From contig NC_079477.1 in assembly GCF_026230105.1 (NCBI RefSeq), positions 18,171,001 through 18,235,000 on the forward strand: a DNA stretch of 64,000 nt. The letters run 5' to 3'. The stretch is from Diorhabda sublineata (taxonomy: Eukaryota; Arthropoda; Insecta; Coleoptera; Chrysomelidae). Within the stretch, counting starts at the first letter, position 1. Each line of letters begins with the position of its first letter. Below the pieces are notes generated by a model. That model searched no databases, had not been told where the DNA came from, and saw nothing but the letters and a program-made list of their open reading frames with translations. Position numbers and translations under genes: made by a program. Positions 1-10,700 of this stretch are shown piece by piece.

Positions 1-246
1 AAATTTTGACTTCAGAGAACACTTGACTGGATAAACAGAGAAGTGGAAAATCCAAAAAGTGTATGAACTATCATATAAGTAAACCAAAATATTACAACTT
101 TTTATAACAATTACTCCGCCTGGATAGAGAAAAGAATGTTCGAGCAAATCGAAAATGGAATGAAACATGGATATGTGCTGTCGTCAAACCTGTTAAACAT
201 TGGTAATAGATATGATAATGTGTAAAAAAGAGAATAAAAGGTCAGG

Positions 247-307
<61 letters not shown>

Positions 308-1310
308 CGTTAGATTTTTCCCCTTATTTAATTTTTAATTGTAACTAGATCAAACTGTAATTCGTTGAATCATTTGGCACTGACAGGAAGAAGACCAATT
401 ATTTTAACGCCTTTTATAGTATTATTTAGCTATATTCTATGCGCTTACACTTCTTTAATTCCACGAATAAACTCTTATATTATTTATTATTATTATATTA
501 TTTATATATTTAAGTTGTTTTTTACCTTTTCCGACATTGTTTCATAGAGCAAAATTACATTTAGAGGCTGTATTTTGTCAACTAACTTGTTTAGGTAGAA
601 TTTAAGAATGTCATATAGACTGTGTGAGAAATAAAACTTTGGCTAACCCATTCAAACAAAATGATTCCTTCAACCAACTTGAACCGAAATAAGAAAAAAA
701 TAGTTTAAAAATAAAATGTTCTAATAGTTATGAGTTGGTATTAATTCGTTCTCAAAGAAGTTCGACATGATTGGTGTAAAAATCATAAATGACTTAGGAT
801 CCCTAGAATCCTTTCTTCATTTTTATAGCAATTTTTGTTTCTTAAGTAACAACCTTCGAGGTATTTTTAAAATTGATAGTACTGATAATCTCCGAGAATT
901 CCATTGATAAATTGAATTTCTAAATGATTTATAAGCATAGATCAGCCAAATTATTCTGTTTAGAACTATCGCTTGTGTATTACCAGACTGCTCATCGACT
1001 TATTGTACAGCCCCAATTATGTACTCAGGAAGGTGGCCTCTGTGTGATGTATAATTCCGTGAAGTCAACACATTTTGTTTCGTTGTTTGTAAGTAAAGAA
1101 AAAAACTAAGAAAATGAAAGATGAAAATTATCTATGTTCGTATTTATGTCAATAATCTAAAAAAATATCGAATATACCCTCTAACGTTACCTGTAACGTC
1201 ATTTTGGATTTAGCTTTTGAGATATGGTTGTTTGAATGATAATCATACATACATTAATACCTCATGGGGGGCTTAATCACAATAACTTATCCTGCTACAC
1301 CCTAATCAAA
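1..1310. other. AT-rich stretch without recognisable gene
   Basis: Both strands give only short AT-driven reading frames with no family resemblance. Apart from the AT microsatellite at 250-305 I see nothing I can name here. Confidence 0.6.
250..305. repeat. (AT)n microsatellite
   Basis: Uninterrupted alternating AT dinucleotides over about 55 bases. A simple sequence repeat, probably length-variable; no other function is visible. Confidence 0.95.
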
Positions 1311-1609
1311 ATCTAAATCAGGTATGGGCAACCTTTGACATGCCGAAGGCCAAACTTTAGCGTGCAAAACGTTCGCGAGCCGCGTTTAAAAGTACTTAGT
1401 GCATTTTAAAGTAGTGATAATATTTTTTTGCGATAGATATTAGACATGAAATAATACAATGTGATTATTGTATTATGTATTTATTATTGACATGTATGTG
1501 TATATTGACAATGTGATTATTGTATTTATTAAAATAACAAAATGAAATTTAAAAAAATGGTACATTATAATTAAATAGTTACATTTGCAATTGTTACAAA
1601 CTACAAAAG

Positions 1610-3377
1610 TTAAATACACTGAAATAAATGAGACACTTGAGCTTTAATTTCGGAAACTAATCCATCGATATTTGGATGAATTCCACTGATACAAAGACGT
1701 AAAGAATTTTCCAAATTATCGTCAGTCAGTCTTGTACGATGTGTTGATTTATTAACTTTCATCAATGAAAAGAACTGTTCGCATTTATAAGTACTGCCAA
1801 ACGCAGAAATCAATCTTCTTGCGAATTTTCTAAGCTGCGGAAAATTGTCTTCTTCTAGGTATTTTTTGTAGAAATCGCACAACTCTACGTCTTCAAATTT
1901 GGATTTTAGGAGTGAGTTTTCTTGAATCTCGATTAACTCCATTTGTAAGTGTATTGGAGCATTTTGTACATTACATTTTGTAGGAGTAGCAAATAAATTG
2001 AAACATTCTTCCATGTTTTTGAAGTCGCTAAATCTGTTCGAAAATTGTTCAGACGGTAACTTGAGTTCTTCAGCATATTGAGCATAAGCAATATTTTCAT
2101 ACGCAGAGAGCGTGTTGAAATGGTAACTGTTGCCAGACTGCATCTGTGACTCCCACAAGCGTAGTTTGATCTAAAATGCTTTCAAATGGCTGTACAAATC
2201 ATTTACTAACTGTCCTTGTTTTTGAAGTTTCAAATTTAAATCATTCAAATAGCCTGTAAGATCGACCAGAAATGCTAAATCACATATCCATTTTGGATCA
2301 CTCAATTCAGATAGTGGCTTATCTTTTATTTTCATAAAGTCTGCTATCTCATTTCTAAGCTCGTAAAACCGCTTCAACATTTTTCCTTTGCTCATCCATC
2401 TGACTTCACAATAATATGTTACGTCGTTATATTCAGCTGAAATTTCATCCAAAAACGTCTTGAACTGACGATGGTTAAGCCCTCGGGATCGAATAAAATT
2501 GATGGTTTTTACTACCACATTCATAACATTGTGGAGTCGAATGGACTTAGAACACAAGTTCTGTTGGTGGATAATGCAATGAAGGACTATCTATCAAATC
2601 ATATTTTTGCACATTTAATTCTGTTGCTTTTTCATTCAAAATTCCGATGAAACCTTTTCGTAAGCCGACCATAGAAGGTGCACCATCAGTGCATACTCCA
2701 ATTAATTTTGACCATGGCAGGCCAAAACTTGTGAATACCTTTTGAACTTCATTAAAAATATCCTCTCCTGTAGTGGTTGCTTTTACCTCGAATAAATATA
2801 GCCAATTGAGCTGTGTCAGACAAATCGGTGCTCTCGTCTAATGCTATGGAAAATGATTCAAAACCAGCCATACGGTCAGTCAATGTTGTTTTTATATCAT
2901 TAGCCATCATTTCTATACGTCGAACAACAGTTCGTCTTGACAAACTAATTTTTTCAAATTCTTTTTTCTTTTCAGGACACAAAACACCGCAAACTTCTAA
3001 CATACACTCCTTGATAAATTCTCCTTCGGCAAATGGTTTTAATGCCTTTGCCAATTTTGAGCTAACTACAAAACTAGCTTTCACAACATTATCAAGTTGT
3101 GTTCTTTGTTTATGAAGCATTTGTTGCTGTTTTTCAATATTTGCTCTAAGCTTCTGGATTTTGTCTGTTTTAATTGTCCTGTCAGTGAGTGCTGTGTACC
3201 ATGCTTAGTTGAGTAATGCCTCTTTATATTGAATTCTCTCATTACTGAAATGGATTCATTACAAATCAAACAAATAGGCTTACCATTGTGCAAGATAAAA
3301 AAGAATTCTTCAGTCCATTTTTCTTGAAACTGGCGACACTCTGTATCTACTTTTCGTTTCTTTCCACCAGACATCAT
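1610..3377 (-). pseudogene. Broken hAT transposase with BED zinc finger (GTF2IRD2/ZBED-like)
   Basis: Four overlapping or adjacent frames on the minus strand read as one hAT transposase. The first frame (3377-3081) holds a BED-type finger, CLIC...H-x4-H, around residues 35-60. The second (3120-2752) holds ALDESTDLSDTAQLAIF. An unassigned stretch at 2740-2560 keeps CTDGAPSMVG, one of the acidic catalytic blocks. The third (2557-2171) continues with FIRSRGLNHRQF. The last (2158-1610) contains the C-terminal dimerization region around YKCEQFFSLM. The order matches the family; at least three frameshifts separate the pieces. Similar proteins have been domesticated in vertebrates (GTF2IRD2), but this copy sits inside transposon ends and is disrupted, so it is a dead transposase rather than a host gene. 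Confidence 0.88.
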
Positions 3378-3705
3378 TTTTTTTTACTTTTCGTTCAATA
3401 AACTTAATAACAAACTATAGTTAGTAACCACTCAAGATGCACACAAATTCACAAAGCAAGTTGACGGCTCTAGCCGTTCGCTAGGATATCGCTTGTCTGA
3501 GTTCTCACCTCGGTAGCTCAAATAGAACTGAACTAACTTTCGGGCCATCCACCCGCTTATATAGACAAAATGAAGGAATAATCTGGAATAAACTAGTTTA
3601 GAATAATCGAGAAGCAATAAATAAAATCTTTTGATGTGTAGCCCGTGAGGCGGCAAACTTCAAAGAATTTGATCGAGCAAGCCGAGTGGCGGTGATTATC
3701 AAAGA

Positions 3706-3748
3706 GTGAGGCGGCAAACATCGAAGATTTTGATGTTTGCCGCCTCAC
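3706..3748. repeat. Perfect 17-bp inverted repeat (hairpin) inside the hAT element
   Basis: GTGAGGCGGCAAACATC at 3706-3722 is the exact reverse complement of 3732-3748, with a 9-base spacer. A second direct copy of GTGAGGCGGCAAAC lies at about 3645-3658. Sited between the transposase start and the right end, it may be a subterminal transposase-binding or regulatory structure; that role is inference. Confidence 0.85.
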
Positions 3749-4044
3749 CGTCACTCCCGTGAGTAAACTAAGGAAACACAAGGAAACTTGTGTAGGCTAT
3801 GGGATTCATTAGTCTATTGATGACTCCACATTTTTATAGTCTATTCATATCATATCCGGTGCCGGATAAGATAAAAAGCACAAACAAGTGTTTTCTTTTA
3901 AAGTACTAGTACTAGTATAAGTACTTAGTTTAGTGTAATATTTTTTTAATTGGGTTTTTCCAAAATGTCTCGCGGGCCGGATCATATCTTACACGGGGTC
4001 GGATCCGGCCCGCGGGCCGGTGGTTGCCCATATGTAATCTAAAT

Positions 4045-4601
4045 GAACATAACATTGAATTTAATAAAAAATATCATTAAATACATATGTTTTTTTAATA
4101 AGTTACAGCTAAAAACTTCTGTTTTCTACTATAAACTGCACTATTATGTTGATCTCGTCTTATTTCAAAACTAACTTTGCTGAACAAATCGGAGACAGTG
4201 CTGCCAAATAACGTCCAAATTTTCTTTAAATCAAAATACAATGGAAGTTTAGATTTATAAGAATTTCTTTGCCTCGTACCTAGCTAATAGGTTGCAGTAT
4301 GTTGTACTGGATCTTACTAATTAGCTGAAGAACTACTCTTGTCTTCTTTTCACAAACAATAGTTTCATCAGCAACATTCATATTATAATGCAAATAAAAA
4401 TTTTAACTACCAATAGACTAAACTTGAATGATATTTACTGCATCTACTTAAACTTAACTGGAATCTTCAGAATTCTATGTTAAAACTTTGAAATTAAGGT
4501 CCGATATGGTTTGTTATACAATAAGAATCAAATAATAAAGGAAGAGAAACATATTTCTTGCTTATCACAAATAATATCAAACTTAACAAATGAATTTTAT
4601 A
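4045..4601 (-). other. 3' flank / probable 3' UTR of mitochondrial EF-Tu
   Basis: AT-rich sequence between the hAT right duplication and the EF-Tu stop codon. No reading frame or repeat is recognisable. Several ATTAAA-type hexamers occur on the minus strand but none can be singled out as the polyadenylation signal. Confidence 0.45.
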
Positions 4602-4792
4602 TTACAGTACAAGTTTACCTAAACTTTTTGTTATATTAATACTTGGTAAAGTCTCTGTAATTACACCAGTTGCCACAGTTATATTATTCTCCCTGACAGT
4701 GAACTGTTGTCCCGGAATCATAACCATTTTCCATAACAAAGTGAGGTCTACTGAACCATGTTCACCTGGCATCAACATCTCTACACCTTTAT
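4602..4792 (-). CDS. TUFM: TUFM exon 5 (C-terminal domain III)
   Basis: Begins after TTTTAG, completing IDLDKGVEMLMPGEH, and ends SLGKLVL-stop (TAA at 4604-4602). It includes the domain III strand QQFTVRENNITVATGV. Confidence 0.93.
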
Positions 4793-7700
4793 CTAAAAGC
4801 AACAAAAAAATCTATGAAGTTGTACATTAGTAAAGTTTTCTAAATAGAGCAGTATAAATTTATTAATTAATGTGTAAAAACAATTTATTAAACTGGTAAC
4901 CTATTATTGAAAAACATAGTACAAGAATATATGAACTTTGAGAATACTTTGTGGACCATAGGAATATAGTCCAGACACTTTAACACATAAGTATTCTTAA
5001 AGTTTTAGCTCCAACCGGTAATCTTAATTTTCTCTGTCTTGTTTATACTGCATTAAAAGAATGGAACGTAACTTTTTGAAAAAATATATGAATTAATTAT
5101 TGTTGGTTAAATAACTTACCTAAATCAATTCTACAGGCTACATTCCAAGTTTTGCTAAATAATTGTTGACAATATTTTCCAGTTATTGGCCTTGTTCTTC
5201 CTCCTTCTTTACTTGAAAGGAAATAAATACTAGCCTTAAATCTATTAGTGATTTTTAAACATCCCACTGCACTCAACAGCATCCCTTTAGAGACATCTTT
5301 CAGTTTTAATCCCCTTAGAAGAGCTCCTACATTGTCACCAGCTTTGGCCTAAAAATTTCAACAAACTTCAAGAAAATATTTCATAATCACAGTAAATTGG
5401 ATACGATGTAAACACTATTACTTTCATGCAACTGATGAAATCGATAAAGAAATGTCATTTAAATGCATATATACACCTTATTTCATGTTTCTGAACTGGA
5501 AGGTTAAGGAAGTCTTCGGCAGAGTTTTCTTGTCTTGTTTCCGATGGCGCAAATTAAGAACTAACTACAAACTACTGAGCGACAATGTACGAGGAATAAA
5601 AGGAGGGTCCAGCCATTATCGACATGGATGAAACGCATCCATGTTCTCACACTTACTAAAAAGCTTGGTCTGATAATATTAACAAATGGATAGGAAAACC
5701 AATACTGAAGAAGTAGTGCTAATCATGTTCATGCAGGATGGGTAAATAAATTTATACCAAATGTTTCGTTTATTTTAAAATGCAAATGCGGTAATCAAAG
5801 TGATACCGAATTTACCACCACAAAGCGTTCTCGTTATTAATAATGCACAATGAGCAATCTGAAAAATCACCTACATCCACATCTCGATAAGTTGAAATAG
5901 TTACATGCTAATAGTAGAGTTATATAATATAAAGATGTACATGGCGATAATACTTTGAAATTGCCACCAAAGCACTTCGATCTTAATACCATATTTTTCG
6001 ACAATTTTTCACCAAACTGATTACACTGTTTACACCACTACTACACAAACACTCACGATTCTGTCTGACGCGCATTTCGATAACCAAGTTATCGTCTTCA
6101 GAGACTAAAATCTAATATTTCTTAGAAGATGATAACTCGGTTATCAAAACGCGCGTCCGACAGTGTAATCGTGAATGTTAGTGTAGCGGTAGTATAAACA
6201 ATTATTCAGTATGAATATCGCCAACGGTTCCAGAAATTCCAAATTAATTGTTCACCAATATAACAAAATCTCTGTCATTTGCTCTCAAATAGGAAAACAA
6301 TTTCTTAAATTGGAAACAGCTATAAGAGAATATATTGAAGAATTCTTAGCCTACTAAAGAACCAAACAAAAATTTCAATGTCAAAATATTTTATTACTCA
6401 ACATATTCTCCTCTTAATTAGATACATTTATTACAGCGAATATGCATCATCTCTAGACCTTTAAAAAATGTTTCTTCTTACTCTGCAAACCAGACCTCCA
6501 CAGCTTTTATTACCTCCTCGTTGGAAGAAAATTTACTACCTTTTAAACTTTTTTTCAGTTGAGGAGAGAGATGATAGTCGTATGGAGCCAAATCTGGTGA
6601 ATAAGGGGGGTGTTCTAGTAATTCAAACCCTAAATCACGAAATTTTTTGCACGGCAACATGAGATTTGTGTGCAGGAGCGTTGTCCTGCAAAAACAAAAC
6701 ACCTTTGGATAGCTCAGTAATGTTGAATAGTAATCTCCAGTTATTGTTCTACCCTTATCCAAAAAATCAATCATGATTACTCCATGGCAATCCCAAAAAA
6801 CTGAAGCAAATCTTTTCTAGCATATTTTTGGACACGAAACTTCTTAGGTCTTGGAGAACTAGAGTATCGCCATACCATCCATTGTTGCTTTGTTTCTGGA
6901 TCGTAGAAATGTATCCAAGTCTCATCTGTAGTAACAATTCGGTTTAAGAAGTCTACATCGTTTTCAAATCGAGCACAGATTGAACGCGATGCTTCTACCC
7001 TTTCACGCTTTTGGTCAACATTCAAACATTTGGGGGATCCATTTTGCAGCATTTTTTGTCATGTCCAAATTGACGTGAACAATATGATGAACGCATTCGT
7101 ATGAAATATTCAGTGCTTCAGATATCCATTTTAGCCCAATTCGACGGTCTGATAAATCATGTCATGAACTGCATCGATATTTTCGGGGACTGACACAGAA
7201 ACTGGTCTTCCCGATCGGTCATCATCTTCAATGGCAAATTTACCTCTTTTGAAGCTTGCAGTCCAATTTTTCACGGTCGCATACGAAGAACATTGATCGC
7301 CAAGGGTATTAAGCATATCTTCGTAAATCTGCTTACCTCTTAACCCTTTTAAATACAGGTATTTGATGATGGCTCAATACTCCAATTTTTCGATTTTCAC
7401 AATTTTAGTGAACATCTTTTTTCTTTTAATTTATTGCCTAACTCTGGTTTACTTTTTTAACGTCAAACTTTACACTGGTACTTCTAACAAGTCCGTTGCT
7501 ATGGTAACGCAATATTTTGTTTACGCATGGAACTTGTCTAGGCTAACTAGATATCAATACATCCTCGTGGATGTAGCAATACATCACTTATTAATCTTGA
7601 TGAGAATGACATTTCTGATGATGTTCTAGTAAATTCTGAGAGGGGAAACAATAAACTCGCATTAACTATTGCAAGTAAAATTAGACAAGTTGTAAGTCTC

Positions 7701-10700
7701 TATCTTGAACAAGACAATTTGTTTGGATATGTTACCTAGCCAAATCTTATTCTGCCATTTAGAAAAGCATAATGTGAAATATGCTGGTAATTTATTTAAT
7801 GTGAAACCAAGTTTATTGGATTGTTAATAGCTCTTAACTATATGGGAAACAAATTGAATAAGACCAAGTGCCAAGTTTGGAAAGCTAACAATGCAAAGTC
7901 ATCAAATTCGAAAAAATGGCTGGAGAATTTGTTGCTTATTGGTTGCCATGAAATTAAATAACAAGACAACAAGAAAATTTAATTTTGAGGCATTTTTTTC
8001 AAAAAGTTTGGCATATTTCTTGCTCTAGAAAATTTTAAAAGTAAAATCCATTAGCAACTAGGGAATAAGCTCATAGACATTTTTAAAACTATGAAGCTAG
8101 CAAAATTCGATTTTGAGAAATCGACTGGAGCAACAAAATTAAGCTTTGGTAACTATTCAGCAACAAATTCTTTAATTTACTGACTTCTTATGGTTAGCTT
8201 GCCAGACCTGTAAGTGACATATTATTAGTTATCATTATGGAATTTTTTTCTGTGATGTTTAATAAGTGTTTATATACCTCAGTAACACTTTTCTTGAACA
8301 CCTGAATATCTGTAACAACAGTTTTTAGTTGAGTATCAAAACCCAATAGTTCTGCATCCTGAGATCTCTTTATTACCCCTCTTTGTATAGTACCAACGAC
8401 TACAGTACCTCTACCGGGTACTGTAAATGCATTATCTATAGGTAACATAAAAGGCGATGTGATATCTCTCTTAGGGTCTGGTATATAGTTGTCTAAGTAG
8501 TGTAGTAGTTGAATAATCGACTCTTTACCATACTGTGAATTATTTTCATTTAGAACATCCAATGCAGAACCAAACACAACTGGAGCATTGGAACCATCAA
8601 AGCCAAAATCTTCTAGTAATTCTCTGATTTCCAATTCAACCAATTCCAATATCTAGAAAAAAATATATAACTACTTATATAAAACAGTAAAATTTTTATT
8701 ATATACGAGGGCTATGCGAAAATATTCTGACTTAACAAAGAAACAAGATATTTTTTCCATAATAATTTTTATTTTCGTCGTTTAGTACTATTTGGTGAAC
8801 TTTTTCGATGTTGCTGTATTTGGCCAGCCCGAACGCACGTCGTCAATCAAGCTCATATTGCTACATTTAAATTCAATTGCCCAAAATATTACGGTCGTAA
8901 ATGAATCACCGTCTAACTCTTCTTTCGGCTGCTTATGCTTTTTATTATTCAAAAGCAAATATTTAATGATGGCCTGATAGTCATTCCTTTTCACTTTTTG
9001 CTTTTTCAAGCAGAAACTGAGAGTCCAAAATGGCTGAAATTTTATTGAGAACCTCTGCATGCATGCATACCCAAATATATTTCTCAATATACAAGCCCCT
9101 TATATTTTTCAAATTATTATGATTGAAATTATATAGGGTATATTATATAGAGTAAATGAAAAGGTCTCTTTTTTTATTCCTCATAAATCCGAACTTACCA
9201 ATCCAATCAACCTCAAATTAAGTTTCTCTATTAAATGAATTATTTAGCTATAAGAATATTCTTAGTGTATTTAGTACTAATAATGGAGAATGAACTGAAT
9301 GAGATTTTTAAAAAAAGTAAAATTGACTCACGGTGTACATAAGTGGGTGAATATTGGATCACCCCATGGTCAACAATGGGTCGAGTTATTTTAGATACCA
9401 AATTAGAAAAAAAAAACAGTAAAAATGAAACAATTTATTTAATATTACGAGGAACAAAAACATCCCAATGAAACAAAAATTTGCTCTAAGAAAAACATTT
9501 AAAAAAGTTCTGTCGTACGCAAATAAAACGGAAAATATAATTCTTTTAAAAATGTAACTTTCTAAACATTAAAATCAAGTAAGGCACAGTATTAAATCAA
9601 ATAATCATCACAGTTTTCTTCTATCAAAATAAAATCTAAATTAGCGTTTAATTACAAAGGAACTTTCAAACTAGAAGTAGTAAAATCTGTCTATTAATAT
9701 TATTTATTAAAAACTTGCACGAGTAGGGATCAAAACTTTTATGTCTAGAAAGTTAAATTCAAGCATTATTTAACATAGAAGATTAAAAGTAAGACATGAT
9801 TGCTGCCAAGCAGTACTACCACTTCAGGTAGGAGTTGGTAATAGAAACTTAATATTATCATCCTTAACATATGCCGAATCTGGAATATTTCGTTGAACGT
9901 CCTTTTACGTATCTCAGGTACCTCGCATTCTACTCCAATACGTAATTCCAATACTTTAGTGACATAGTATAAGAGTTGGTTTGTAGATGAAAATTAAACT
10001 AATATATATTCACCTTTACGTGGCATTCTTTACAAAGGGTTTATAAGTTTCTTCATCCTCCAATCAGCTCCCTTCAACAGGTGAGTTAGTGAAGCTTTTT
10101 TCCCTGTAGATCTTTCTTCCTTTTTAATCTTCGCAATCTCGTCCTTTTCTGGCGTGTCAGATGCAATAAGAGATCTACCTAATCGCCTGTGTTTTCTTTT
10201 ATTACTCCTTGCAGCTGCTTTAAAAATTTTTTGGAATTCTTCCAGTGAAATTATCCGTGCAGTTGAGCACTGCAGAGCTATTATCAATGTCTTATTTTGG
10301 TGGAGGGTTATTAATTGGTAACTAAACTGCATGATCAGCAGACTCATTCATACCACAAATAGTTGTGGACCCCGACATTACACTTGATTTTCATTATCAT
10401 TAATAACTTTGCTTTTGGTCTTTTGATTTGACACTGTCAAGTTTTTATTCTTGCCAACAGAGCCTAATTGTTTTTCAGTATGGGTTCTATCAGTGACACT
10501 ACTCGGCATAAAGTCTTCTTCATTAAATATATTTCTGTCAAATGAATATATACTGGTTTTATTGAGAAAGTTCTTTATGTTTACCGGCATCATACACCTT
10601 TCAAAAGCTTTACTTTAACAAGTACACAGTGGATCGTGATTTACTGAGTACACAAGCAATAAGATTTTTTTATTAAAATATTTTCGTGACATCACAAAGA

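Larger units (their letters stand above)
1319..4036 (-). mobile_element. Complete hAT DNA transposon (2.7 kb) with 8-bp target duplication
   Basis: The left end reads CAGGTATGGGCAACC and the right end, on the other strand, TACATATGGGCAACC, so the inner 9 bases of a 15-bp terminal inverted repeat are identical. The element is flanked by a perfect 8-bp duplication, ATCTAAAT, at 1311-1318 and 4037-4044, the target-duplication length of the hAT superfamily. The subterminal DNA is unusually GC-rich for the window (3968-4020 and 1340-1385). Inside is a BED-finger transposase on the minus strand, broken by frameshifts. Intact termini and duplication fix the boundaries; the coding region shows the copy is no longer autonomous. 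Confidence 0.93.

Noticed and set aside
2813..3115. Plus-strand frame of 100 codons.
   Set aside because: Mirror of the hAT transposase on the other strand.
7363..7629. Open plus-strand frame of 88 codons.
   Set aside because: It lies antisense to the mariner N-terminus and terminal region, is hydrophobic by AT composition, and has no family resemblance.
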